64,000 nt of DNA, taken from positions 496,001 to 560,000 of the forward strand of contig JAUPTC010000019.1 of the NCBI GenBank assembly GCA_030762895.1, read 5' to 3'. The notes beneath the pieces were generated by a model. The model was not told the origin of the DNA and searched no databases. It saw nothing but the letters and a program-made list of their open reading frames with translations. This DNA comes from Sophora flavescens (taxonomy: Eukaryota > Streptophyta > Magnoliopsida > Fabales > Fabaceae). A program made the position numbers and the translations under genes. Of the stretch, positions 12,630 to 23,304 are shown in pieces (position 1 is the first letter of the stretch; every line of letters starts with the position of its first letter).

Positions 12630-13076
12630 TCAAGGACCACTCATGATAGAATTGCATAGAGTGTAATCGGAAACAAATGGTCCCAAGGTTTGGAGCCATT
12701 GAACCCCTAATACCACATCCGCACCTTGGATAGGGATCACATATAATGAAACAACAAAAGTGTGATCATTCACAACCAAGGTAACATCACTGCAACATCC
12801 AACACATTGTAACTTAGCACCATTACCAACCATGACAGAAAAAGAGGGTAGGGTGTTAGTGGGTAAGCTTAGAAAAGAGGCTATGCGGGGTTGGATAATG
12901 TTGTGTGAGCTGGATGTGTCCACCAACACAGACACACCATGGCCATGGATGAAGACCTGAAAGACCAAGGTGTGTGGGGATAAATGCCCCGAAACGGCAT
13001 GGAGGGATAGGTGAAAATTTTGTGGTGTTTCATGGGTTGATTGGTTTGGGAAGGGTGAGAGGAAATTGGTTGGCAA
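12630..13076 (-). pseudogene. Chromovirus aspartic protease region
   Basis: The retroviral-type protease region processes Gag-Pol. The expected active site D-S/T-G appears here as LVDTSSSHNII, with Ser in place of the Gly, so activity is doubtful. The flap and ALGVQWL-like region (VVLGVQWLQTLG) is present. The fragment is followed by decayed sequence leading to RT. Confidence 0.75.
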
Positions 13077-13135
13077 GGGTTGTTCCGGGTGGGGATATTA
13101 GGTGAAATCAGTCACATGTGTGGGCTGTAAAGGTA

Positions 13136-14039
13136 AGTTGGTTCAGTAGGAGTGTCATCGGACAAAAGTTAGAGGAAGGACTTGAATTTACAGTGATGAC
13201 CTGTGTGGAATCGCTCGTCACAATTAAAACACAAGCCCTTGTCTCTGCGTGCTTGCTGTTCAGTAGGGGAAAGCCTGCGGATTAGGAAGGGTGGCTAGTT
13301 AGATGTTGGTACAGGGAGGGCTAGGCGAGGTGGGGGTGAGGGTGAGGGTAGTAAAGGTGGGGATAGTTTGGAGGGAGAGGGTTTATGGTAGGTAGTGGGA
13401 AAAGGTCTTGAGGCAGATAATTTGGACTCCACTCGCTTAGCAAGTCCAATGGCATGGGAGATGATGGCTGGTTGTAGAATGGCAAGTTCATGTTGGATAG
13501 CTGGTTTCAAACCAGAAATGAAACAATCTAGAATGGTAGTTTGGGGTAGGCCAATGACCTTGTTACATAGTTGCTCAAACTGTTTTTGGTAGTCTATCAC
13601 CGAGGCTGTTTCCTGAAGCTTAAAGAGAGCTTGTTAGAGATTTTCAAAAGAGGAGGGGCCAAAGCGTAGCTCCAAAGTTTAGTAAATTCCTCCCAAGTTG
13701 TGAGCGGGTCGCTGTGATGCATCCACTGGTACCATGCTAAGGTGTCTCCGGCCATTTAAGAGGCAAATAAGTCAGCCTATGATACGGTGGAATGGCATAT
13801 CGGGCAAAAAACTGATCGGCTTGGAAAATCCATTCCAAGGGGTTGCTGCAATCAAAGGGTTGAAGATGAAGTTTTGGGGGTTTGATGGTAGGTTCTTGGT
13901 AGGATAGGGAGTCACGATTTTGGAGTTGGGTTTGAAGAGAATCATGGGATATCTTAAGCTCAGTCAAGGTGGCTGTGAGGGTGGTGATGGCCTTTTGCAT
14001 AGCATGGAGGTCAGGTATGTCAGCTTGGGATTTGGGCAT
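13136..14039 (-). pseudogene. Chromovirus gag (broken)
   Basis: This is the capsid and nucleocapsid region. The N-terminal part (13737-14039, starting MPKSQADIPDLH) has a coiled-coil-like stretch and then the capsid sequence FDCSNPLEWIFQADQFF. A second in-frame block (13295-13600) continues the capsid (YQKQFEQLCNKVIGL). A zinc knuckle of form CX2CX4HX4C (CFNCDERFHTGHHC) lies near 13190-13240. The blocks are separated by frameshifts and stops, so no full-length Gag is possible. Confidence 0.85.
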
Positions 14040-14060
14040 GGTTCAGGATAAAAGCACCAA

Positions 14061-14434
14061 TGATGCAGTAAAGATAGTGACAAAAATTGAATTCTCACGT
14101 TGAGTGAGAAAGCCTAGAGATAAGAAGAGAGATTTTATGAATTTACTTTCTGCATACTCGTTTCATTCATGCATATGACTATATAATAGCCTTCTTACAA
14201 TTTTCACTTCCTAATTAACAGGATCAGCTGACACCTGTCCTATCAACTATAACAGAATGCACTTGCAAGGGAAAAGTAAAAGCTTCTGGAAGATTCCTTA
14301 TACAAAGACATTCAGCAGCTCAAATTAAAAAGTCTTGATATAAGGCTAGCTTGCGTATGATCCTTTTGGGGCTCTGCATAACTTGGAGCCCATTTTCACT
14401 GCTGGTTCTATTACGTGGGCCAGCTTGCTTATCA
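14061..14434 (-). repeat. 5' LTR of chromovirus
   Basis: It aligns with 9310-9677 and contains a 6-base indel near 14070 relative to it. The adjacent internal sequence on the minus strand, TTGGTGCTTTTATCC, is the presumed primer-binding site; I do not assign the tRNA. Confidence 0.88.
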
Positions 14435-15653
14435 ACATGTTATTGCTATAAGTTTTTTTTTTTCTTAATCAAAGCGGGCACTTGTGGACTTTTATCATTG
14501 ATTTTTTCATTACAGTAAAAAAAGTTTACAAATTATGCATTCCTCTCAGTTGCCGGAATCATAAACTGTGTATAAAATTTTACATTGCTTATCTTTACCT
14601 TTGTTTTCCAAACTTGAAAAATTATGAGCCAAAAAACTTAAGCATTCAATATAACTTAAAAGGTATTGCTAAATAGAAAAATAAATAAATTTTTAACTGA
14701 GATTAGTTAACATTTGTCTAACCGAAAAAGCAAGTCTATAAATATTTACTATGCGGATGTAAGAAGTGCGCATGCACCCTAAATGTCATGACCAGCCGAA
14801 AGGGAAAGTCTCTCATTTCCCTTTCGTAGCCTCTCACGCCTACACAAAACTGTCTTAGTGAGGAAGTTCCCCAAACACATGCATACAAGATAAAAATAAA
14901 ATAATATCATACAATCACACAAACATTCACTCATATTCATGCATAATTCATCTCAACAAACATAATAAAAATAATTCATAGGGCCATTCTTGTAGTAAAC
15001 AGCGCTCAATAGGACATCTCGTCCATATGTCAGGTACTTGTGGAATGCCTTGTACTTTATTTCTCTCTCACGTCATAAGTCCCTCACATGGGATCGATAC
15101 ATATATCATGTATATGATCACATAACATAATATCATCAAGTCTTTGGGTATCCTATGAGGTAGGTTCTGTGAGGACCTCCTACCCCGGCGGTTTTAGCTT
15201 ATATCCCGGAGATGTCGCTCCCTCCGGTCAACATCAACATCCCTCCTCAATGCCCGGGTGACTGACGGGGTCCCTTATCCCCGACAGTGATATTTATATA
15301 CCGGAGCCTTCCGCTTCCCGGTCGGCCTATCCAAAGATTCGTAGTTATCCTATGGCAATTCATTCTACCAAGAACCTTCCAAAAGTTCCAACCACATATA
15401 GATCAATAATATGTCACGAAATTCATATTTAAAGTCAATATTCAATACAACCACACATAGATAACAATATAGCCACTGAAAACACAATGGTCAATTCATC
15501 AATCGTCAAAATTTCATAGGACCGATAATATATCCTTTTTCATGTACACTTCATAATAATTTTAGCATAACACATACCTATATATCCTTATCATGTATAC
15601 CATCATAATGGGTCAAACCTTCATAATCATATCTCCTTACAAAAATTATAGTG

Positions 15654-15655
<2 letters not shown>
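14435..15655. other. Spacer with possible LTR remnant, no gene
   Basis: No supported coding sequence. The part at about 14785-15430 is less AT-rich (runs such as CTACCCCGGCGG and GGTCCCTTATCCCCGAC) and resembles decayed LTR sequence, but I found no partner copy or ends here. The short open frame at 14482-14676 has no recognisable content. Confidence 0.4.

Positions 15656-15723
<68 letters not shown>
15656..15723. repeat. (TA)n microsatellite
   Basis: A perfect TA tract of about 67 bases abutting the foldback element. Confidence 0.97.
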
Positions 15724-15725
<2 letters not shown>

Positions 15726-15950
15726 GACATATCAAGTGAAATGCTCTTCTTATATGAGAGTGAGAGGGGTGAATCATAGCATTAGATCAAACCTTGAATG
15801 GTCAAGATTAAAACATAAAGTCATGTGACTTTTTTAAATGGCCATGTAACCATTAAATAACTTTTAATCCTGACCATCCATGTATGGTTGTATGACCAAG
15901 ATTTACCCCTCTCACTCTCATATAAGAAGAGCCCTCTCACTAGATATGGC

Positions 15951-15953
<3 letters not shown>
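15724..15953. mobile_element. Foldback MITE between (TA)n tracts
   Basis: Left arm GGGACATATCAAGTG... and right arm ...TAGATATGGCCCC are inverted copies; the match extends about 85 bases each side (CTCTTCTTATATGAGAGTG occurs in both). It is flanked by TA on both sides and has no coding capacity. Confidence 0.8.

Positions 15954-16019
<66 letters not shown>
15954..16019. repeat. (TA)n microsatellite
   Basis: A perfect TA tract between the foldback element and a second copy of its terminus. Confidence 0.97.
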
Positions 16020-16022
<3 letters not shown>

Positions 16023-16035
16023 GACATATCAAGTG
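16020..16035. repeat. Second, truncated terminus of the foldback MITE
   Basis: GGGGACATATCAAGTG repeats the left end of 15724-15953 and then passes directly into LTR sequence of element G (CACAGTCGTGCTCC). Confidence 0.75.
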
Positions 16036-16251
16036 CACAGTCGTGCTCCATTGCAATCTTCAAAACTCGCCTTTTTGTCCAAAAATCCTGCAGAATTGTT
16101 GCTTTTCCCCCAAGTTAGATGCTCAACTGCCATGGTGACAAATTCTACAATAATCATGGGAAATAGGGTGAGTATCCACAATAATTTCCAAATAAATAAC
16201 AAATCACACCTAATTTCCCAACAATAAAGTATATAAAATGGCAGTTTATCA
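16036..16251 (-). repeat. Partial 3' LTR of element G
   Basis: On the minus strand it starts TGATAAACTGCCATTTTATA at 16251, right after the polypurine tract, and runs down to 16036, where it is cut at the MITE terminus. It carries one GCACAGTCGTGCTCC near-palindrome. Confidence 0.65.
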
Positions 16252-16269
16252 AGCTCCCCACGCTTAAGG

Positions 16270-16289
16270 ATTGCTTGTCCTCAAGCAAT
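16270..16289 (-). other. Pre-PPT stem-loop, element G
   Basis: ATTGCTTG-AGGA-CAAGCAAT on the minus strand: an 8-base-pair stem with a 4-base loop, just upstream of the purine tract AAGCGTGGGGAGCT (16252-16265). Homologous to the hairpins in A, B, C and D; here the outer pair is A-T. Confidence 0.8.
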
Positions 16290-17600
16290 AACCCTGGCCT
16301 AAAAGAAAATAGAGAAAAGCAAAGAACCAAACATCAAGGGGCCCAAAATCTTTAACAAGCAATGACAGATATTTTAACTTCACAATTTATATGTAAAAAT
16401 CAAGAGATTGCCCAATTAGAGGCTTAGGTTCCCTGAAATCAGATTTCTCAATGAATAAGGGGTCACTCTTCTCCCAACTCTCAATTGTATATAAGGGTAA
16501 AGACAATCATCACTCGAGTTCCCAAAAGAAAGTACATTACCATAAGCTTGTTTATAGACCAAATCACCACTAAAAGTTTACATGCATCCAGAATCAAGAG
16601 GTCTTTCATGGGTTGTAACGTGGCCATAAGAATGATGTCAGGTAGGGAAAAAAAATAAAAGGGATATGCAAATGGCTAAAGGAAATCAATTAAATAAAAT
16701 AACCCTTAGAGCATAAATGGAGAATTAGATACGAATTACAGAATAACACCATTTATCCCTTCTAAAGAATTTCACATTTTACATTACTTTCCTTTTTCTT
16801 CTTCTTTCTTTCTTTCCCTTATTTCTATTTTTTTCCAATACAATCCACACTTATTTTCATCTCTCTTTCTTTTCAAATTTTTTTTCTTTTCACATCAAAC
16901 GGAGAGAAATTCTCAACAATATATTTTTCTACTTGCCACCCATACATAAGCAATATCTCATTAATACATTCCAAATCTAATTACTTCATTTATGTTTCCA
17001 AGAGGTTACTGCCAAACAATTTTTAAATTTATACATGGCTACCAAGGAAAATAATTTTTTACTTTTCTAAGGCTCAAAATGGGCAACTAATGGACATGAC
17101 AAAACAATATATCTGAAGGCTAGAAAAATACCTACAATTGCCTCAATCATATTCAACATGCATGCAAATCAAATTCGCCTTGAAATGGTCACAAAGCAAG
17201 TTCTAGAATGTACAAACTTGGGGAACATCACACAAACAAAAAGAGGGGTGAATATCATGATTTATCAAATACCCCTATAATGGTTCAAGTCTTACATTTA
17301 GTAGCTCAATTCAATGAAAAGCAATCGAACAAGGAACCTCATGCTAATTTTCAGCTTTCAAATGATAATCCCAATTCAATTTTAGTCATATGACTATCAA
17401 TGCTATCAAAAGTTTTAATTGGGTCACCTAATGATATGAGTTTCTAATTTTCCCTAAAAATGTGGCACAAAATCATCACCCAAAAACATAATGCAATCAT
17501 CACAGTCAACTAAGTGCACGTGACAGATAAATCAAGTGAAATTGTGTGCACCTAGTAAGGAAAATTTGAAATTCCTCTCCCCACACTTAAAATCTAGCAT
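16290..17600 (-). other. 3' noncoding region of element G
   Basis: It lies between the env-like ORF and the polypurine tract. It has no coding sequence and a sense-strand purine-rich tract at about 16775-16900, in the same relative position as in elements A-D. Confidence 0.65.
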
Positions 17601-18092
17601 TGTCCCCAATGCAAATAATTAAGAGCACAAGTAAGGAATAGAGAAAATTAACTAAGCTACCAAGAAAGAGATAGAGACAGAGAACTTCCCAATAATAGTT
17701 GTCATGACTGCATATTAAATTTTTTATACAATAGTGTAGCTGCTTGTGTACAAAAATGAATAAAAGAAAAATCACTGGGGAGGAGAGCCAAAATGATGCT
17801 GCATCAGCTGAAGCATGGTCGCCAACTGCGTGTCCTATGAATCCATCTGCTGGTAAATGCCCTGGATCTGCATCTCCTGAACATCCAGTCGAGCATAGAC
17901 TCCTGGCTAGAGACTGTCTAAGCGAACAATGAGACCGTCCACGACCGCCTGCGATGGTGGGGGAGCAGCCTAGTCATCCATGTGAGCATCTGCAGCTGGG
18001 ACCTGTTCCTGGACATCTGTGTTAAGCTCCTCCTGGGGGTGTGCACCATGGGCTGCCGCTGGCTCCTCCAAAGCGGCGACTAGAAGAACTCC

Positions 18093-18944
18093 TCATCGGT
18101 CACGCACTAAAACCCCAATGTGAATTAGCATCCTCTCATCAACGGTGATCATAGGACACATCTGGTGTGCACGAGGATCAATGGCGACCAAGCTAAGTGT
18201 CAGCTGAGTGATGTAGGATCCCACCAAGATGTACCCCGTCCGCCCCTCTCTCAGCCTCATGCCGATATTTAGGCATTTCTGCAGAAAAATTACACCACAA
18301 GATGTACAGATTTGTCCTCGCGAGACCACGCCCTGCGTGGAATAATGTCCTGTGATGGAGTTGGCTAGCCAGCGGAAAATCACACGCAATGGCATGTCAG
18401 TGATGGTGGAGGCCTTCGACATCCGGGGGTTATAGTGCATATCCCCACCGGTGATCGAGGCCCACATGACCGCATCTAAGAACTCTACTGGAGGCTCCAA
18501 CAATCCCCTCTGGTACAGATCAGTCTGTACTGACTATGCAGTGGCAAAGTCGATGTGGATGTTGAACTCGGTCAGAGTCAACTACCTCTGCACTCCATGC
18601 ATCTGAAAAATGGCAAGGGGCTTCGCTCCCTCATCGTCGTACACATAGCTCAGTGTGGAGAGAAACTCCAGGGTGGGCTCCCGGTAGGTAGGATGGGTGA
18701 TGGATCCAATGCGCTCCCACCCAATGTGCCTAATCAGCTGCTGAACACGGGAAGCAAGCCCGTGAGTGGTCAATATGTCCATGTCTAGCCTCCTAGTAGA
18801 GACGAACTCGAATGGAGCTAGCCGGTGGAACCTCTGAATATGCTCCGGACGCTGAAACTGACGATACTCATCCTGAAGAGGTGGTGGAGGCTGAGCAACC
18901 TGGTGGGCGTGTTTAGGCGGTATAGTCCTGAAAATCAAACAAAA
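18093..18944 (-). pseudogene. Athila env-like ORF (plant transposon protein domain), broken
   Basis: Two blocks on the minus strand, 18582-18938 and 18093-18503, together resemble the third ORF of Athila/Calypso-type elements, placed after pol and once proposed as envelope-like. Its function is not established. The first block has RFHRLAPFEFVSTRRLDMD and PTYREPTLEFLSTL; the second has PVEFLDAVMWASITGGDMHY and NSITGHYSTQGVVSRGQIC. They differ by frame with stops between. The first block begins at a good acceptor (TTTGATTTTCAG ending at 18943), so the ORF was probably reached by splicing, as known for Athila. No convincing signal peptide or membrane helix is visible. Confidence 0.68.
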
Positions 18945-19080
18945 AGTGCATCAGTGCCACGAAAAATGAGAAAAATACAAACAGTTCAGTCACCAAATCA
19001 AAGCATCATAAGCAATATGCAGTATAATCGATGCATGCACTCTCTATTTTGTTATTTTATAATTTATTATTTTGTTTTTT

Positions 19081-19107
19081 TAATATATATATATATATAT
19101 ATATATT
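19081..19107. repeat. Short (TA)n tract
   Basis: About 24 bases of TA between T-rich flanks. Confidence 0.9.
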
Positions 19108-19119
19108 TTTAAATTCTTT

Positions 19120-19705
19120 ATTCTGGAAAAAGATTGAGCACGACCTTGCTAACAGGGAGCACAGCCGTGCTCAATAAAACTGGGCATGTTTGCATATGAT
19201 GAACAACACTATTGTGCTTAATGATGAGCACGACCGTGCTCAACCCAGAAACTGCATATGTATGAATAGCACAGTCGTGCTTAATGATGAGCACGACCGT
19301 GCTCAATGCAGAAACCCAGAAAAATGCAATGCCAGAAACCCAAAAAGCAAAACAAAAATCACCCAATCAAGGCATATGCATACAGACCACAAGCAAAGGC
19401 AACTATTATGAACATTATGCATATCCTCATGTTATTTGCACAGCAAAGAGAGAAAACCCAATCATATTACCACATACCTACTTAAACCAAATAATGAACA
19501 ATAACAGAGCAGAGGTACATGAAAAGTTACCTGGATTAAGTGAAGTGATGAGGAAAAATTGATGAAATGGGGTGTTGTGGTTAGGGTGGCGCTAGGGTTT
19601 GAGGAAGGGGCAGAGCAAAGTGAGCACGGGTTCAAAATGAACCCTAGCCCGTGCTCTGCCCCACTTTTATTTATTTCCAAAATCGCAGAGGAGCACGACC
19701 GTGCT
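19120..19705 (-). repeat. Array of GAGCACG-AC-CGTGCTC palindromes
   Basis: Perfect or near-perfect palindromes occur around 19136, 19165, 19227, 19270, 19289 and 19690, with half-sites near 19620 and 19650. They lie just upstream of the env-like ORF on the minus strand. The same motif is in the partial LTR at 16036. Confidence 0.85.
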
Positions 19706-19740
19706 TCATTTATAATATTTAAATTTAAAAAAAATAAATG

Positions 19741-20111
19741 AAATTTTTTTAAATTTTTTTTAAATTTAAAAAAAAAAATTGAATGAAGTTATGTCTGTAC
19801 ACAAGAATGAAGCCCAACTATTCTTGACTCCTACTGAGAGATCTTTTAGTGCCTATAATAAAAGAATTAATTGTAGGTTTTGATCCATTTTAACGGCTGC
19901 TACTTGGATATGGATATTGTTATAGGAACTGATACTCTTTTGTATATGTGTGTGTAATTTATGCTAATGAAATCCGTGTGTCCTGTTTTGTATATACACA
20001 TATGTATGTATGTTATATTATGTGTTTAATGAGTTATCTAAGTCTCATTTATAATTTTCCTTGTTGCAGTTTTTGATGTGTTTCATTGGAATTCGAGGAC
20101 GAATTCATTTT
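19741..20111 (+). other. Probable 3' end of a Tekay/Del-like gypsy pol, noncoding remnant
   Basis: The last bases (ATTCGAGGACGAATTCATTTT) resemble the conserved end of Del/Tekay pol just before the polypurine tract. The upstream 330 bases show no clear domain. Confidence 0.45.
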
Positions 20112-20124
20112 AAGTGGGGTAGAA
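20112..20124 (+). other. Polypurine tract
   Basis: AAGTGGGGTAGAA immediately precedes the LTR start TGTAATACCC, the usual plus-strand priming arrangement. Confidence 0.7.
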
Positions 20125-21352
20125 TGTAATACCCAGTGATTTTAATAAATTAAGTCAAATGGCATTATGCTAAATAAATAAAAATTTGTGTGTATAAAGG
20201 ATCTTTGCATGGTAAATTTTTTTTATGAAATTTATAAATATTATCTTAATTAATATTTATGCAATAATTTGAAAATATCTTTGAATTCTTCTTTAAAAAA
20301 TTAAATAATTTTTTTTGTTAAAAAAATACTTAGATAAGGTAGTCTATACTTTGGCACACCCTTAGAATTAAAATATGGCTAATTATATTAGTTAGTGAAA
20401 AATAATTGTTGGGTCTTTTTCAAATGCACTTACAATGAGGGACATTTTTGTCTAAAGGTGTCTCTAGTTTATAAGAGAAGGAGCACTCCCTTTCTATCAT
20501 TTCTTTTCTTTCAAAAATCTGAAAACCCTAAGGGAGAGAGTGAGAAAGGAGAAGGAGTAGGTTGGAGGAGGAGGAGGAGAGGAACCTTGGAGGGGGATCT
20601 TTATCTTCAACTCTTTCTCTATTTGTGTTCTTATTCATGGAAATCTAAGTGAGTATCTACTAAATAAGGTGAGGGATTCTTGGATGTTCTAAATAATTTA
20701 TTTGTGGATTTTGATTGTTGAAACTGATAAAAGTGTGTACAAGAATATTAATCTAAAAATAATACTCAAGGATATTTGTAAAAATGGCTCTTATCATGAA
20801 CCTCTTGTTTAAAAAAAATTTAATGTAACTAATTGTAATATTATTTTTCTTCTTCATTTGAGTGTTCGGCGCCTCCTGCTATAGGGGAGTAACATGTTTG
20901 ACTTGGGAAGTTGGGCAATTGATACTGTTGTGCTTGCCATTTGATATATGTTTTGGATAATTTTGTTGTTAGTGTTCTCTATGATATCAGTTTCCTTCAT
21001 TTATGTAAATTTCATATTACTGTATAATATAACTAATTGGAAATCTTTCTTATGCTTTGTGCCTTAAACAACCATTTTTTTCACTAGTTTTCAAGCCATA
21101 ATATTACTATCATCATTTCTCGAAACTGACAGAAGGAAGAAAAATACTTAGGAACAATTTGTTCTATTGTTTGAGTAGTATGAAATATCACTGAACTAAA
21201 TCTCAGGTTTTACTCTACTTTTTATTTATCTGTTTATAACCATTATTGAATCTTAGCTTGTATTACAACATTATAGGAAGATTTGGGGGTGTTTATGGCA
21301 ATCCGCACAAAGGGTGCCATGATACCCTGTTATATGTATACTTGTGGCTCTC

Positions 21353-21358
<6 letters not shown>
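20125..21358 (+). repeat. Tekay/Del-like LTR, start defined, end uncertain
   Basis: It starts TGTAATACCCAGTG right after the polypurine tract. A TATA-like TTTATAAGAGAAGG at about 20468 precedes a leader with AAACCCTAAGGGAGAGAG, typical of such LTRs. The end is not clear; it may lie near ATTACA at about 21267, before the (TA)n tract. Confidence 0.6.

Positions 21359-21432
<74 letters not shown>
21359..21432. repeat. (TA)n microsatellite
   Basis: A perfect TA tract of about 74 bases. Confidence 0.97.
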
Positions 21433-21434
<2 letters not shown>

Positions 21435-21445
21435 AACTACTCAAA

Positions 21446-21618
21446 AGAGTTATGCTATTTTGACACCAAAATTTGACATCATGGGGGACACCCTAGTTTT
21501 GAGCAGGTTGTTTATCAATTTACTCTATCTCTCTCTTTATTTCATTGATTCACAACCTACTCAAAACTAGGGTGTCCCTCCATGGTGTCAAATTTTGGTG
21601 TCAAAATATCATAACTCC
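21446..21618. mobile_element. Foldback MITE next to (TA)n
   Basis: Arms of about 70 bases: AGAGTTATGCTATTTTGACA on the left and its diverged reverse complement at 21599-21618. Both arms contain GGACACCCTAGTTTTGAG or its complement. The centre is about 35 bases and there is no coding sequence. Confidence 0.82.
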
Positions 21619-21740
21619 TATCAAAAACATAAACCACACGTGTTCTTTAGTTAATGAAAATCATTCAGTTTATTAAAAATATATTTAGCAGGTCTAAGAA
21701 TATTTCCTATATAATCAATCCAAGAATGATGCTCCAATAA
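21619..21740. other. Short spacer
   Basis: AT-rich; nothing recognised. Confidence 0.5.
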
Positions 21741-22500
21741 CACTACAATAAAAGGGGGGATTACCTACGGATATTTACCGATGGACATCAGTTCCGTCGG
21801 TAAGCATGAAACCCTAAAGTTTCTACATTTACCGACAGAAAGTCTGTCGGAAATGGTACCGTGGGCTTTTTCATCGGTAAATCAGTCGGTATTCAACGCG
21901 GGAATGCCAATCTTTTGGCGCTGGAGTGTACTGACCAAATAAGCTGTCGGTAGTTACAGACGGAATAGCCATCGGAAATAATTTACAATAGTACCGACGG
22001 ACATTTCCGTCGGAAATTCGAATTTTGGATTTACCGACGGATAAGGTCGTCGGTAATTTAAAAAGGCAGTTGGTAAATTCACATTATACGCCACGCCATC
22101 CCCTTCCCTTTCACTTTTCGTTTCCCCCTCTCTCTCTATTCTCTCTACCTTCTCCCTTCCCCTCTGCACCGCGTCTCCGGCGAGCCTCCAACGCGTCTCT
22201 GGCGAGTCTCCAAGCCTTCACCGTACCTCCTCATTCCCCCATCTTCCTCTGACCGCGACCCACCTTCCATTTTCTCCAAAAACCCTCCCCCACCCTTCTT
22301 CTCTGCCTCCTTCCATCGTGCCTCCGTCCGGCCACCGCGCGCCTCCACCAGGTATGTTGAGTTGCTAAGTTGCTGAGTTTAATGGTTTTTCCCTACCCAT
22401 TGTTGAGTTGCTGAGTTTTGATTTCCCTCTTTGGCTTTTCAGGTCACCACCACAACAACCACCACTGCCAGGAGGAGCCACGATTGTCAGGTATTTTTTG
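21741..22500 (+). mobile_element. CACTA element left end (copy II), truncated
   Basis: The terminus CACTACAATAAAAGG at 21741 is followed to about 22065 by many TACCGACGGA / TCCGTCGGTA subterminal repeats, then a pyrimidine-rich leader (22080-22350) ending in a possible donor (CCAGGTATGTT). No transposase or right terminus follows. The repeat motif differs from the GCGACGG of the element at 1-7567, so it is a different family. Its right limit is uncertain. Confidence 0.75.
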
Positions 22501-23304
22501 ACTGATTGAGCAATATTTTATTTTTATGAAAATGTCAATTTTTATTTAGGAAATTGTTTTTGAACTTTTCTAATTTAGGAATATTTATGTTTTGTATTTT
22601 TTTGATTTGTTTGTTTTGAGTTTGGGTTGCTGTTGGAATTAAATATTGTATGACTTTTTTAGTGGGTTATTATCCTTATACATTATTGATGCAATTTAAT
22701 TTCAAGAATAAAATTATGTAGTTAAAATAATGAATTAATTATCTATTTAATTAATTAAGGAGTAAGCAAGCGTACTCTAATTATGTTAGCAAGTGATAAA
22801 GGAATTCCACCGATCCCGAATGCCCGTAGCACGGTGATATCATTGGTGCAACAATCCTCGTGGTTATGATGAAATGTGATAGGAAGCGATGTCTAAGTAA
22901 GTATCGGTGTGTGGAAGAGTGAAAAAATTATGTCGTACGTATAAAAAAGTTAGAAAAAATTATCACATTAAAGTAATAAATATATTTAAATCAATTTGAA
23001 TAAGTAAATACAAATTTACTTACTAATATTTTTACATAAAAAATAATATATATCAAATTTTACGTCCCATATACCTAGGACAATGTGATAGTGGTTCCGA
23101 CACAAGCTTGTAATGATTCAGAATTAAGGGTTGAAAAGGAAAATAAATACTAATTAAATAATTAAATTAATTAATTGATACTTAAAATTAAATAATACTA
23201 TGATCAAATAAATCATAAGTCTCATAAGTGCCAATTTGTAGTTGGCACTTATATAATAGGTGTGGGAGTTATAAGGTGGTCAAGGTGATTTGGGGGAGTG
23301 ATAT
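22501..23304. other. Unassigned AT-rich segment
   Basis: No coding sequence. A short hairpin AGTGCCAA..TTGGCACT lies near 23226-23250. It may be CACTA intron or an unrelated insertion. Confidence 0.4.

Larger units (their letters stand above)
9310..14434 (-). mobile_element. Chromovirus Ty3/gypsy retrotransposon, complete but decayed (Reina-like by size)
   Basis: Two LTRs (9310-9677 and 14061-14434) enclose gag, protease, RT, RNase H, integrase and chromodomain remnants in gypsy order on the minus strand. A perfect 5-base target duplication ACATG flanks it (9305-9309 and 14435-14439). At 5.1 kb with LTRs under 400 bases it fits the Reina-type chromoviruses; that clade call is inference from size and chromodomain. 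LTR divergence by eye is roughly 7 percent, and the coding parts hold several frameshifts, so it is an old insertion. Confidence 0.9.
16036..19740 (-). mobile_element. Athila-like Ty3/gypsy element G, 3' half only
   Basis: Read on the minus strand it holds a palindrome array (19720-19130), an env-like ORF (18944-18093), a long noncoding 3' region (17600-16290), a stem-loop and polypurine tract, and the first part of the 3' LTR (16251-16036). Gag and pol are absent and no 5' LTR is in the window. The same 3' architecture is seen in elements A-D, which supports the family assignment. Confidence 0.72.

Noticed and set aside
14785..15430. Possible LTR related to the copies at 63 kb
   Set aside because: Similar composition but no matching phrases longer than a few bases by eye.
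15888..16118. Open frame rich in Tyr-Ile repeats
   Set aside because: It is the translation of a (TA)n microsatellite; the same applies to frames at 21246-21570 and 61577-61865.
18555..18788. 77-codon plus-strand frame
   Set aside because: Antisense shadow of the env-like ORF of G.
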